Assembly: GCF_016900045.1 (NCBI RefSeq)
Contig: NZ_JACSNP010000003.1
Coordinates: forward strand, 62,001-126,000
Direction: 5' to 3'
Length of the DNA stretch: 64,000 nt
Source of the DNA: Fusobacterium mortiferum
Lineage (GTDB): Bacteria > Fusobacteriota > Fusobacteriia > Fusobacteriales > Fusobacteriaceae
The position numbers were made by a program, and so were the translations under genes. The notes beneath the pieces were generated by a model. It searched no databases. It saw nothing but the letters and a program-made list of their open reading frames with translations, and was not told the origin of the DNA. This document shows positions 35,934-44,522 of this stretch, piece after piece. Position 1 is the stretch's first letter. Each line of letters begins with the position of its first letter.

Positions 35934-36986
35934 CTATTTAAAAAGATTATATACAGCTGTTGGAGTTTTCATTCCATTTAACATATCCAAAGCACAATCT
36001 AAAATTGGATATGCCAAAACAGCTCCAGTTCCCTCACCCAATCTCATATTTAGATTTAAAAAAGCTTTCTCTTCAAAAAGATCAAGAATTACTTTCATTC
36101 CTGGTTCTTCACTCATATGGGTAAATAAAATAAAATCTTTTACTTTTGGTTCTATTCTATATGCTGTAAAAGCTGCAACAGCAGAGATAAAGCCATCAAC
36201 TAACATAAGCTTTCTATGTTTAACAGCCCCTAGATACATTCCAACCATACAAGCTATATCTAAACCTCCAACATGGGATATTATATCTATAGGTTGCATA
36301 TTAAAAGTATTATATCTTTTACATGCCTCTTTAATTATCGTTTTCTTCTTTATAAGAGCTAAATCACTTAATCCTCCACCTCTTCCAACAATTTTATCCA
36401 AATCAAATTTTGTAAAAGAGTATAATATTGCAGAACTTGTAGTTGTATTCCCTATTCCCATCTCTCCATTAGAAAAGACTGTCACTCCATCAGATTTTTC
36501 AGCTATTATATCTATACCAACCTTTATAGCTCTAATACACTCATCTCTGTTCATGGCAGGCATTTTATAAAAGTTTTCTGTTCCTCGCCTTATATTTTTT
36601 TCATAAAGATTTCCATATGCTCTTGGAATAGGCGTTTTCATTCCCATATCTATCAAATTGAACTCGACTCCCAATCTTTGAGTAAAAATACCAATACAAG
36701 CTATCTTATTCAACATAGCCTCTGATACTATTCTTGTATATTCTACAGGGCAAGAGGATACCCCTTCCTCTATGACCCCATTATCTGCTGAAGCTACTAT
36801 ATGACATCTCTTACTAATTTTTTCTATTGGATAACCGTAAATTCCAGCCATATTTTTTGCTATTTTTTCTAAAATCCCTAAACTTCCTTGGGGTTTCATT
36901 TTACTATCTAGCTCCTCTTGAGCCATCTTCATACTCTCTAAATCTAATCCTTTTATATTCCCTAAAATATCTTTTATCTCAGTCAT
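35934..36986 (-). CDS. cobT: Nicotinate-nucleotide:dimethylbenzimidazole phosphoribosyltransferase
   Basis: CobT makes alpha-ribazole phosphate for the lower ligand of cobalamin. It has about 350 residues. Family segments are [14 protein letters not shown] (N-terminal), [39 protein letters not shown] and [14 protein letters not shown] with the catalytic Glu near the C-terminus. I choose the ATG (MTEIKD), with GGGTG upstream, over a GTG nine bases earlier that overlaps the cobC stop codon. It is the last of four cobalamin genes, tightly coupled to cobC. Confidence 0.95.
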   Translation of the reverse strand: MTEIKDILGNIKGLDLESMKMAQEELDSKMKPQGSLGILEKIAKNMAGIYGYPIEKISKRCHIVASADNGVIEEGVSSCPVEYTRIVSEAMLNKIACIGIFTQRLGVEFNLIDMGMKTPIPRAYGNLYEKNIRRGTENFYKMPAMNRDECIRAIKVGIDIIAEKSDGVTVFSNGEMGIGNTTTSSAILYSFTKFDLDKIVGRGGGLSDLALIKKKTIIKEACKRYNTFNMQPIDIISHVGGLDIACMVGMYLGAVKHRKLMLVDGFISAVAAFTAYRIEPKVKDFILFTHMSEEPGMKVILDLFEEKAFLNLNMRLGEGTGAVLAYPILDCALDMLNGMKTPTAVYNLFK

Positions 36987-36991
36987 AGCAC

Positions 36992-37573
36992 TCACCCTAT
37001 ATTTAAGCCTTTTAATATTGGAAAATTATCTACAAACTCTATTATACAGACTCCACCATTTTCAACAGAATATTTCCAATAACTATCTAACTCATTTGAA
37101 AAATACCAACTCAATATACAGTTTATCACTCCCCAATGAGTTACTACCAAGTTATCTTTTGATAGATCTAAACTCTCTACAAAATCAATAGCACGTTTTT
37201 GTAAATCTCTTGGACTCTCACCAGTAATAAAATTAAAGTTTTTCCAATTTTCTGCACTCTCTTTAGCCTCTAACGGATATCTCTCTTGAATCTCCTGATA
37301 GCTTAATCCTTCAAATATTCCAAAGTTTAACTCCCTAACTCTTTTATCTAAGATTATATCTCTCTCTAAATAGTTAATCAATATTGCAGTTTCTCTAGTT
37401 CTTTTTAAATCACTTGAATAGATTTTATCATATGGTATATTTTTCAATATATCTCTAGCCCTTTTTCCCTGCTCTATTCCATTTGAATTAAGCTCTGGAT
37501 CTAACCAACCAAAATATATGTTCTCTATATTCATATCAGTTTGTCCATGTCTTACTAATATTAATTTTCCCAT
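36992..37573 (-). CDS. cobC: Alpha-ribazole phosphatase-like histidine phosphatase
   Basis: A 193-residue histidine phosphatase with the catalytic RHG motif ([12 protein letters not shown]), a second acidic motif ([15 protein letters not shown]) and the C-terminal His (VTHWGVI). In this position, between cobS and cobT, it is the alpha-ribazole-5'-phosphate phosphatase (CobC) of the nucleotide-loop pathway. The fold alone would not separate it from phosphoglycerate mutase-like enzymes, so the name rests on context. Its TGA stop is followed by the cobT ATG within a few bases. Confidence 0.88.
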   Translation of the reverse strand: MGKLILVRHGQTDMNIENIYFGWLDPELNSNGIEQGKRARDILKNIPYDKIYSSDLKRTRETAILINYLERDIILDKRVRELNFGIFEGLSYQEIQERYPLEAKESAENWKNFNFITGESPRDLQKRAIDFVESLDLSKDNLVVTHWGVINCILSWYFSNELDSYWKYSVENGGVCIIEFVDNFPILKGLNIG

Positions 37574-37580
37574 TTTTTAC

Positions 37581-38354
37581 CTATACAAATAGAGAAGCAC
37601 ATAGATATATCATAAAAATAACTAAAATCTCTGATATCTCAACTACAGCACCAAGTGTATCTCCAGTAACTCCTCCGATTTTTCTTGTCATAAGTTTAGC
37701 AAATATATACCCTAATATCATTAATACAGGTATAATTCCTAATAAAATATATGGTAGGAAAAATACTTTGCATATGATAAAGCCATAGATAAGTGTAAGT
37801 AGTGTTGCAATCACTAAACTTATTCCATTTGTATTATCAACAAAAGTTTTTCCCATACCAGTTGCCCTAGCATAAGGAGCGGCATAACAGTTTACAACAC
37901 TATTTAATCTTGCAAAAGCTGGTGTTAATAAAAACACTATTCCACTTGGTACACCAAATGTTACATCTAAGTCGTATAAAAGTGCTACTTTTAAAATAAA
38001 ATAAAGAATTAAAACTAATCCTCCATTTGTTCCTAATCTAGAATCTTTCATTATCTCTAACATCTTTTGCTTACTTCTATAACTAAATATTCCGTCAAAG
38101 GTATCAGCTAAACCATCTAAGTGTAATCCTCCAGTAAGTACAACTTCTATTATAACTAAAAGTACTGCCATTAACATTGAAGAGTATATAAAATGACTAA
38201 AAAGCCAAAAGAAAATAAAAAGTATAATTCCCATTACCATTCCAACTACTGGAAAAAACTTCATACTTTTTCCTAGTGAGTCTGATTCAAACTTTGGTTC
38301 AAATCCTATTGGTAATCTTGTCATAAATTTAAAAAGTAATGCTATTCCATTCAT
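37581..38354 (-). CDS. cobS: Adenosylcobinamide-GDP ribazoletransferase (cobalamin synthase)
   Basis: A 257-residue integral membrane enzyme that joins AdoCbi-GDP with alpha-ribazole (or its phosphate), the last step of cobalamin assembly. MTRLPIGFEP opens the protein. The family hallmark GGLHLDGLADTFDGIFSYRSKQKMLEIMKDSRLG-type region (residues about 75-110) is complete, with its Asp-rich metal site. Several membrane helices follow. It sits between cobU and cobC with 18 and 7 base gaps. Confidence 0.95.
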   Translation of the reverse strand: MNGIALLFKFMTRLPIGFEPKFESDSLGKSMKFFPVVGMVMGIILFIFFWLFSHFIYSSMLMAVLLVIIEVVLTGGLHLDGLADTFDGIFSYRSKQKMLEIMKDSRLGTNGGLVLILYFILKVALLYDLDVTFGVPSGIVFLLTPAFARLNSVVNCYAAPYARATGMGKTFVDNTNGISLVIATLLTLIYGFIICKVFFLPYILLGIIPVLMILGYIFAKLMTRKIGGVTGDTLGAVVEISEILVIFMIYLCASLFV

Positions 38355-38372
38355 ATATTTCCTCCATTATTT

Positions 38373-38936
38373 CTATTTTAATTGTAATTGTAATCCTGAT
38401 ACAGCCATATATGCTTCATCAGAATATTCTGCTGCTAATTGATTTATCTTTCCACAAATATCTCTAAAATATCTCCCCAAAGGATAAGCTGGTATTATCC
38501 CCATTCCTATCTCATTGGATACAATTACCATATCTATAGGCTCTCTCTTTACAAATTCAAGAAGTTCTCTCACCTCTTTTTCTATTCCATTCTCTATGTT
38601 TTTTATCTCACTCATAGATATTGTATCCCAATCATACTCTTTTTCTAGAATCATCAAATTACTAACCATATTGGTTAAACAATCTAATAATACAACTCCT
38701 CCTTTTTTTGAAAATGGAGTAAGTTTTTTAATTAATTCCCTATAAGCTTCTATAGTTATCCAATCTTCTCCCCTCTGCTCTCTATGTTTTTCTACTCTTG
38801 CTCTCATCTCCTCATCAAAGGGAATAGAGGTTGCTACATATATTTTTGAGATATAATTGTTATTGAGAATATATCTCTCTGCCTGTAGACTCTTTCCACT
38901 CCTAGCTCCCCCAGTGAAGTATATTACTTTTCCCAT
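38373..38936 (-). CDS. cobU: Adenosylcobinamide kinase/guanylyltransferase
   Basis: CobU phosphorylates adenosylcobinamide and transfers GMP to it. It has about 187 residues. The P-loop is GGARSGKSLQAER, DCLTNMVSN follows, and the C-terminal motif SNEIGMGIIPAYPLGRYFRD is diagnostic. The start is the ATG at MGKVIYF, with GGAAG seven bases upstream, not the TTG five codons earlier. It leads the cobU-cobS-cobC-cobT-radC transcript and has an extended -10 promoter. No cobalamin riboswitch is recognisable in the short upstream gap. Confidence 0.95.
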   Translation of the reverse strand: MGKVIYFTGGARSGKSLQAERYILNNNYISKIYVATSIPFDEEMRARVEKHREQRGEDWITIEAYRELIKKLTPFSKKGGVVLLDCLTNMVSNLMILEKEYDWDTISMSEIKNIENGIEKEVRELLEFVKREPIDMVIVSNEIGMGIIPAYPLGRYFRDICGKINQLAAEYSDEAYMAVSGLQLQLK

Positions 38937-38969
38937 AATTTCACTTCCCAAAACTTTCTTAATGCTCTA

Positions 38970-38998
38970 ATTATAGCATAAATATGAAACTTTTTAAA
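38970..38998 (-). promoter_or_regulatory. cobU promoter
   Basis: The minus strand reads TTTAAA, a 17-base spacer and TATAAT with an extended TG (TGCTATAAT). The segment TATGCTATAATTAG equals that of the ssb promoter. It starts about 35 bases before the cobU ATG. Confidence 0.65.
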
Positions 38999-39029
38999 GA
39001 AAAAAGAACGGCTATTTCTAACCGTTCTT
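38999..39029 (-). terminator. DEAD-box helicase gene terminator
   Basis: AAGAACGG and CCGTTCTT form a perfect eight-base stem with a 10-base loop. On the minus strand TTTTTTCTTT follows. It lies about 5-30 bases after the helicase stop and just ahead of the cobU promoter. Confidence 0.85.
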
Positions 39030-39033
39030 AAGA

Positions 39034-40680
39034 CTACTCTTGATTATCTTTTTTTCTTTTTTTAGCTCTATCTTTTCCAGATTTTGATTTGCTACTTCCC
39101 TCTTCAGATTTATCCTTTGCTTTTTCAACAAGAGGTTTTTTACCATTTTTTTCTTTTTGGAAAGCTTCTAATATTATCTCAGCTTCTGTAAAAGGAACAG
39201 ACATAAATGAGAAGTTTTCAAATACCTCTACATTTTTTATCTTTCTATCATCAACTTTAGATCTCTTTATTACATAATCAACAAGTTTTTTAGGAGTCAT
39301 TGCATTTTTTCTTCCTAAAGCTATAAATAATCTAACTTTTCCAGATTTTTCTAATTTAACTTCACTTATCTCATTGTAATTATTTTCATCTAATATATCA
39401 TCATAAGCATGTTTTAATAGTGCAGCTACTATATCTAAAGCTTGCTCTCCATTTAATAACTCTTTTGCAAAATCTTTAAAGTTATCATAATTTCCCTCAG
39501 CTAAAATCATATTTAACTCTTCCATTAATCTAAACTTTTTAGCTTGAATTACATCTTTTATCTCAGGAACTCTCTCTTTTCTTATCTCAGTTTTTACTAT
39601 TCTTTGAATTTGAAGTAATCTTCTATACTCTTGTGGAGTTATAAAAGTTATCGCTGTTCCCTCTTTTCCAGCTCTTCCAGTTCTTCCTATTCTATGTACA
39701 TAGCTTTCAGCCTCTTGTGGTATAGAATAGTTGATAACATGTGATAGATCGTTTACATCTATTCCTCTTGCTGCTACATCTGTAGCTACAAGAACATTTA
39801 TCTTCTTAGCTTTAAATCTTTTTAATGTAACCTCTCTATAGTTTTGACTGATATCACCATGTAATCCTTCAGCATCGTACCCTCTATCATTTAATTTTCC
39901 AACTAAATCATTAGCATCATTTTTTGTACGACAGAATACTATTCCATAGAAATCTCTAGTTAAATCTATTATTCTACATAGTGCTTCAAACTTATCTTTC
40001 TCCTGTACCTCGAAGTATATCTGGTCAGTTAAATCTGTAGTTAGCTCTCTTGCTTTTACAGCTAATACCTCATAATCTTTCATATGATTTTTTGCTATTT
40101 TCATTATCTCATTAGGCATAGTTGCTGAGAAAAATAACATTCTCTTATCCTCATTTGTAGCCTCTAAAATTTTCTCTATATCCTCTACGAATCCCATATT
40201 TAACATCTCATCAGCTTCGTCTAGAATAAAGTATTTAAGATTTTGAAGTTTTATTAACTTTCTATCCATTAAATCCATAACTCTTCCAGGAGTTCCTACT
40301 ATTATATCAGTTCCCTTTTTTAATTGTCTGATTTGAAACTCTATAGATTGCCCTCCATAAACAGGAGTTATTCTTATTTTTTTACCATGAGCTAGACTGT
40401 TCATCTCCTCTGCTACTTGTAGTGCAAGCTCTCTAGTTGGAGCTAATACAATTGCTTGAATATTCTTATCAGCTTCAAAGTTTTCTAAAATTGGTAAAGA
40501 AAAAGCAGCTGTTTTTCCTGTTCCAGTTTGAGCCTGTCCTATTATATCTTTATCTCCATTTAAAAGAGCTGGTATTGTTAAAGCTTGTATTGGAGTTGGT
40601 TGCTCATATCCCTTTTTTGCCAAAGCCTTTAATGTTTTTTCACTCAACCCTAATTCTCTAAACTTTTCTAATTTTTCCAT
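39034..40680 (-). CDS. deaD: DEAD-box ATP-dependent RNA helicase (DeaD/CsdA type)
   Basis: A 548-residue RNA helicase for ribosome assembly or mRNA unwinding. Motifs in order: Q motif (GYEQPTPIQ), Walker A (AQTGTGKTAAF), DEAD box (ILDEADEML), SAT (FFSATMP) and motif VI (HRIGRTGRAG). The C-terminal part has a DbpA-type RNA-binding domain (LFIALGRKNAMTPKKLVDY) and a Lys/Arg-rich tail, as in DeaD/CsdA. It is monocistronic, with a terminator and a 281-base upstream gap. In many bacteria this gene is cold-induced through its long leader; that is an inference here. Confidence 0.95.
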   Translation of the reverse strand: MEKLEKFRELGLSEKTLKALAKKGYEQPTPIQALTIPALLNGDKDIIGQAQTGTGKTAAFSLPILENFEADKNIQAIVLAPTRELALQVAEEMNSLAHGKKIRITPVYGGQSIEFQIRQLKKGTDIIVGTPGRVMDLMDRKLIKLQNLKYFILDEADEMLNMGFVEDIEKILEATNEDKRMLFFSATMPNEIMKIAKNHMKDYEVLAVKARELTTDLTDQIYFEVQEKDKFEALCRIIDLTRDFYGIVFCRTKNDANDLVGKLNDRGYDAEGLHGDISQNYREVTLKRFKAKKINVLVATDVAARGIDVNDLSHVINYSIPQEAESYVHRIGRTGRAGKEGTAITFITPQEYRRLLQIQRIVKTEIRKERVPEIKDVIQAKKFRLMEELNMILAEGNYDNFKDFAKELLNGEQALDIVAALLKHAYDDILDENNYNEISEVKLEKSGKVRLFIALGRKNAMTPKKLVDYVIKRSKVDDRKIKNVEVFENFSFMSVPFTEAEIILEAFQKEKNGKKPLVEKAKDKSEEGSSKSKSGKDRAKKRKKDNQE

Positions 40681-40726
40681 TATTCACGTCCTTATAATCT
40701 AAAATTCATCATTAAACACCGCAGTG

Positions 40727-40761
40727 TCCTATAATATAATGATAACTGTTTTATTATAGGA
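40727..40761. repeat. Inverted repeat in the helicase upstream region
   Basis: TCCTATAATA and TATTATAGGA are perfect 10-base arms around a 15-base A/T-rich centre, 50-80 bases upstream of the helicase ATG. A shorter dyad ACAC-CGCA-GTGT lies next to it on the gene side. Both arms contain a TATAAT-like sequence, so this could be promoter DNA, an operator, or a leader hairpin. The remaining roughly 200 bases of this gap (to 40961) are A/T-rich, and I see no gene or clear promoter in them. Confidence 0.4.
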
Positions 40762-40961
40762 ATCCCCTCTGTTCAAATTTTATATAAGCATTTAGCGGAT
40801 AAAAAGATTAATAAATTTTTTATTAATTTATAATTCAGAGAATAATCCTATATTTTTTTATACAGTATGATATATTGTAACATACTTTTCAAATAATTGT
40901 AAGTCTTTTTATTTATTTCTCAAAATTTTTATTAAAAATATGTTTTAAAACCGTTTATCTA

Positions 40962-41507
40962 CTAATTAAAATACTCCTGAAATAAGATATTTTCCTCTAA
41001 ATCTCTAATTTCAAATTTCTCTTCATCTAAAATAGCGAAACTATTTTTACTTCCATTTTTAGGTAATGAGATCGAACCTGGATTTAAAAAGTATTTTCCA
41101 TCTTTTTTTTCTAACATTGGTATATGAAAATGACCATATAGCATAATATCTCCTTCTGACATATGAAGAGGATTGTCCATATTATATATATGACCATGTG
41201 TTAGATAGACTCTTCTTCCACCTAAATATATCATAGTATAGTCACTCATAATCGGATACTTTAAAACCATTTGATCAACTTCACTATCACAATTCCCTCT
41301 TATTGCTATAATCCTGTCTTTATAGCTATTCAAAATCTCTATTACATCCTTAGGAGAGTAATCCTTTGGTAAAGGATTTCTAGGTCCATGATATAATTCA
41401 TCTCCTAATATTACTAATTTATCATACCCTCCCTTTTCAAATATCTCTATCGCTTTTTTCAAGTAATAAAGTGACCCATGAATATCAGAAATAATAAATA
41501 ATCTCAT
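40962..41507 (-). CDS. yfcE: YfcE-type metallophosphodiesterase
   Basis: A calcineurin-like metallophosphoesterase of about 181 residues. Metal-ligand motifs are SDIHGS, LGDELYHG, RGNCDSE, THGH and YGHFHIP, ending with LNPGSISLPK, which is characteristic of YfcE (MJ0936 family). YfcE from E. coli hydrolyses artificial phosphodiesters; the natural substrate is unknown. I choose the ATG at MRLFIISDIHG, with AAGGAGG just upstream, over an in-frame ATG ten codons earlier that would place the ribosome site inside the gene. It is last in the lpxK-nadD gene run. Confidence 0.93.
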   Translation of the reverse strand: MRLFIISDIHGSLYYLKKAIEIFEKGGYDKLVILGDELYHGPRNPLPKDYSPKDVIEILNSYKDRIIAIRGNCDSEVDQMVLKYPIMSDYTMIYLGGRRVYLTHGHIYNMDNPLHMSEGDIMLYGHFHIPMLEKKDGKYFLNPGSISLPKNGSKNSFAILDEEKFEIRDLEENILFQEYFN

Positions 41508-41527
41508 AACTCCTCCTTTTGAAAATA

Positions 41528-41550
41528 GGACTGTCATAGATTAACAGTCC
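41528..41550. terminator. Hairpin between nadD and yfcE
   Basis: GGACTGT and ACAGTCC form a perfect seven-base stem with a nine-base loop between nadD and yfcE. On the minus strand TATTTTC follows, a weak T tract, so it may be a partial terminator that lowers yfcE expression. It overlaps the rejected upstream start of yfcE. Confidence 0.5.
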
Positions 41551-41559
41551 TTTACATTT

Positions 41560-42126
41560 TTAATTATATAACTTATTTTCTTTTATAAACTCTGCTACTC
41601 TTTCTGGAACTAGCTCAGATATATCTTCACCATTTTTTATTCTTTCTCTTATCATCGTTGATGATATATTATATAGTGGTGTATCTAGATAAATTATATT
41701 TCTATCTTCAACTCCACCCACATATCCTTCTCTACGAAAAACAATAACTTTACTTAACTCTAATATCTTTTTATAATCCTTCCATTTCGAAAAATTATAT
41801 GCTGAATCCTCTCCTATTATCTCATAAAATTCATTATGTCCACCATAATAAGAGATTATTTTTTTCAAGGTGTCAACTGTATAAGAAGTTTTTTTACTCT
41901 TTATCTCAATATCTGAAACTACTATTTTATCTTCACCTTCAAAAGCTAATTCACACATCTTTTTTCTTAGTTCACCACTCAACATAATATCTGCCCTATG
42001 TGATGCTTTTCCAACTGGAATTATTATTATCTTATCTAAGTTCATCTTTTCTAGAATAAATTTTACTATCTCCACATGAGCTCTATGTATTGGGTTAAAA
42101 CTCCCACCATATATTCCTATTCTCAT
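41560..42126 (-). CDS. nadD: Nicotinate-nucleotide adenylyltransferase
   Basis: A 188-residue NadD that converts nicotinate mononucleotide and ATP to deamido-NAD. The nucleotidyltransferase motifs GIYGGSFNPIHRAH (start) and ISSTMIRERIKNG (C-terminal) are intact. The ATG overlaps the stop codon of the EIIA gene (ATGA), so translation is coupled. No obg or rsfS gene, its usual neighbours, is adjacent. Confidence 0.95.
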   Translation of the reverse strand: MRIGIYGGSFNPIHRAHVEIVKFILEKMNLDKIIIIPVGKASHRADIMLSGELRKKMCELAFEGEDKIVVSDIEIKSKKTSYTVDTLKKIISYYGGHNEFYEIIGEDSAYNFSKWKDYKKILELSKVIVFRREGYVGGVEDRNIIYLDTPLYNISSTMIRERIKNGEDISELVPERVAEFIKENKLYN

Positions 42127-42572
42127 TTTAACTCCGCAATAGCCTCAAGAAGTTCTTGATAATTTGTTGCACATGTTACAGCTTCTCTCAATTTCTTATC
42201 TCTAAAAGTTCTAACTAGTTCAGAAACTAAGTGTAGATACTCTTTATTTTGTCCCTTTGGTGCACCAACTAAAATTACTATCTTTACACCTTCACCATCA
42301 GGAGAATTAAAATCTACTCTATGCTCTAATAACCCTATAGCTACTACTATTTTGTCTATTTTTTCACTTCTTGCATGAGGAATGGCAATTCCCTGCCCTA
42401 TACCAGTACTACCTAATTCTTCTCTAGCTAATATATTTTCATAAAAGTGGTTTTCATCTTTCAGAGCATCACTATTCTCTCTTATTAAATCAACTAAAAT
42501 TTTCAAAGCTTCATTCTTACTATGTTTTCCTTTTATATAGGTAATTAGCTTACTATTAAAATATTTTAACAT
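42123..42572 (-). CDS. PtsN-like PTS EIIA domain protein
   Basis: A 149-residue stand-alone EIIA of the mannitol/fructose/nitrogen class. The phosphorylated His is His66 in GIAIPHARSEK. The mid-protein segment VKIVILVGAPKGQNKEYLHLVSEL is typical. With no permease beside it, it is either a regulatory EIIA(Ntr)-type protein or an EIIA for a distant permease. It is not the EIIA class needed by the beta-glucoside permease in this window. It lies in a compact lpxK-unknown-EIIA-nadD cluster and overlaps nadD by four bases. Confidence 0.88.
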   Translation of the reverse strand: MLKYFNSKLITYIKGKHSKNEALKILVDLIRENSDALKDENHFYENILAREELGSTGIGQGIAIPHARSEKIDKIVVAIGLLEHRVDFNSPDGEGVKIVILVGAPKGQNKEYLHLVSELVRTFRDKKLREAVTCATNYQELLEAIAELK

Positions 42573-42580
42573 CTATCCTC

Positions 42581-43375
42581 CTATAAAAAAACATTTAAAA
42601 CTCTTTTCTCTATATCTTTAAGAGGAGTGTATAACTTTTTACTCTCTATCATAGCTTTTAATTTTCCAAGTATCTTTTCCCTATTATCAACCTCTACAAC
42701 ATCAATAAGTGCTAAAGAAGTAAGAATTTGTAACCCTTCTAAACTTTCTAATAATTCTTTATTTAAAAAAAGTTCTGACCTTAACTCCTCCACACTTCCT
42801 AAATAACTTTCTGCATTCTCATAAAAAGCTGTATTATCCCTTGATTTTGTCATATATGATATAAAAATATAGAAAATATTTTCATTGTACTCTTTCATTA
42901 ATTCTTTTACGCTTAAGACCATTAATGGTTTTATATTATCATCACCTATTAGGGCAAAGTTAGAAGAAATTTTAAAAAATGTTTCTCTATCTCTTAAAAA
43001 TAGTTCCTTTCCATATCTTTTTGAAAACTCTAAATTACCATTAAAAAGTGTCTTTATATAATTTAACTTTACCTTTTCAATATCTAAATTAGAATATCTC
43101 TCTATCTTATCTAAGTTTTGTCTCTCTTTAATATCACAAGAGTTCAATAATACCTCTACATAATCATCTTCTGTCTTTAAAAAAGAAAAAACAGGTAAAG
43201 CAAAATTACCCTTCTTTCTTTTTATATCTCCCTTTGTATCAATAGTTAAATACGATCTTTTATCTAAAAACTGAGCACTTTCACTCAAAACTTCTATTTT
43301 TCCACTTTCTTTTAAATAAGATCTAAGATTTTTCTCATCTTTTTCTCTTATTATATCAAGCATATTATACTGCAT
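42581..43375 (-). CDS. Unknown protein in the lpxK-nadD cluster
   Basis: A 264-residue protein I do not recognise. It begins MQYNMLDIIREKDEKNL and is charged and mostly helical by eye. It has no signal peptide, membrane segment, cysteine motif or nucleotide-binding loop. The first 60 residues have a strand-like part (RSYLTIDTKGDIKRKKGNFALPVFSF). The rest is Leu/Glu/Lys-rich helix. Its ATG lies inside the end of lpxK, an 11-base overlap with a GGAGGA site in lpxK. The EIIA gene follows 8 bases after its stop. Coupling suggests a housekeeping role, but none can be named. Confidence 0.7.
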   Translation of the reverse strand: MQYNMLDIIREKDEKNLRSYLKESGKIEVLSESAQFLDKRSYLTIDTKGDIKRKKGNFALPVFSFLKTEDDYVEVLLNSCDIKERQNLDKIERYSNLDIEKVKLNYIKTLFNGNLEFSKRYGKELFLRDRETFFKISSNFALIGDDNIKPLMVLSVKELMKEYNENIFYIFISYMTKSRDNTAFYENAESYLGSVEELRSELFLNKELLESLEGLQILTSLALIDVVEVDNREKILGKLKAMIESKKLYTPLKDIEKRVLNVFL

Positions 43376-44387
43376 TATTTACATTTCCTCCAATTCCTTT
43401 TAAACAATTATCCTCTAAAATAGTAAACTCTATTTTTAAAACGAAAAAGTTCTCCATATTCATATCTGTAGGTAATTTTACAAGATCTTTTTCTGTCATA
43501 ATTATAAATGATGCCTTCATACTTTCAGCACGTCTTTGTATCAGCTCTATATCTTTTCTTTTAAAATTATGATGATCCATAAAATCAACTCTTTCTATAT
43601 ATGAGGGCTCCAAAGATATTACTGTTTTTTCAAAATTTAGTGGATTAGCTAATCCTGAAAAAAGAAGTACCCTCTTTCCTTTTACCCAGAAAAGAGGTTT
43701 TTGATTTCCTTTTAAATCACATAGAGAAGTTACTCCATGCTTTGCTGTAGAAACCTCTTTTCCACTCTTCTTTTTTAAATATTTTTTTATTCTCTCTACT
43801 TCTCTTTCACTTACCAAATCTGATTTTGTTATGATAAACTCTGTAGCTCTCTTTGCTCCCTTTTTAAAGTCTTCTCTCAACATACCTTTAGGCAGAACCT
43901 CTCCCCAACCAAATGGATTAGTTGCATCTATCAAAACTATATCTCTATCTCTATAAAGCTTTCTGTGTTGAAATCCATCATCTAGAACAATAGTATCTAT
44001 ATCAAAATGTTTTTTAGCAAAAAGACACCCTTTGTATCTATTTGAGCTGACAACTATAGGAACTTTTAAATTCAAGGCATGAATGAATGGCTCATCTCCA
44101 CTCTCTCTAGCAGTTGCAAAAATTTCATAACCATCACTCACTAATAGAGGTTCTCTTTTTCTTTTTCCTCTATAACCTCTTGAAACAACAGCCACTTTCC
44201 TTCCCATTTTTTGCAACTTTTTTACAAAATATTGTACAGCTGGTGTCTTTCCTGTTCCACCTACAGTTATATTACCTATACAGATAATCTCTACTCCCTC
44301 TACTCTCCTTATTGGTAAAATTCTCTTATCATAAAGAAAATTTCTAAGGGAAGTTATGAGGTAATATATATATGCTAATATTCTCAT
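43365..44387 (-). CDS. lpxK: Tetraacyldisaccharide 4'-kinase LpxK
   Basis: A 340-residue inner-membrane kinase that phosphorylates the 4' position of the lipid A precursor. The Walker A region is CIGNITVGGTGKTPAVQYF, followed by VVSRGYRGK and TIVLDDGFQHRKLYRDRDI, both diagnostic. It proves that the organism makes lipid A and has an outer membrane. It is the first gene of the lpxK-unknown-EIIA-nadD-yfcE run, with its own promoter in the gap after smc. Confidence 0.96.
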   Translation of the reverse strand: MRILAYIYYLITSLRNFLYDKRILPIRRVEGVEIICIGNITVGGTGKTPAVQYFVKKLQKMGRKVAVVSRGYRGKRKREPLLVSDGYEIFATARESGDEPFIHALNLKVPIVVSSNRYKGCLFAKKHFDIDTIVLDDGFQHRKLYRDRDIVLIDATNPFGWGEVLPKGMLREDFKKGAKRATEFIITKSDLVSEREVERIKKYLKKKSGKEVSTAKHGVTSLCDLKGNQKPLFWVKGKRVLLFSGLANPLNFEKTVISLEPSYIERVDFMDHHNFKRKDIELIQRRAESMKASFIIMTEKDLVKLPTDMNMENFFVLKIEFTILEDNCLKGIGGNVNNAV

Positions 44388-44419
44388 TATTACTCCTCAA
44401 ATAAAATGTTCTACTTTAT

Positions 44420-44449
44420 ATTTTAACCTTAGAAAAAGTAAAAAGTCAA
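44420..44449 (-). promoter_or_regulatory. lpxK promoter
   Basis: The minus strand reads TTGACT, an 18-base spacer and TAAAAT about 35 bases upstream of the lpxK ATG, in the 135-base gap after smc. No convincing terminator for smc is visible in that gap. Confidence 0.6.
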
Positions 44450-44522
44450 GGAATTTTCCCAAAGAATTTTCTTTATATTTGTTAGAGCTTTATATATCTA
44501 GATTTTAATAAGGACTTTCATT

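Noticed and set aside
38937-39033. Cobalamin riboswitch upstream of cobU
   Set aside because: The gap is too short, holds the helicase terminator and a promoter, and I see no B12-box-like sequence.
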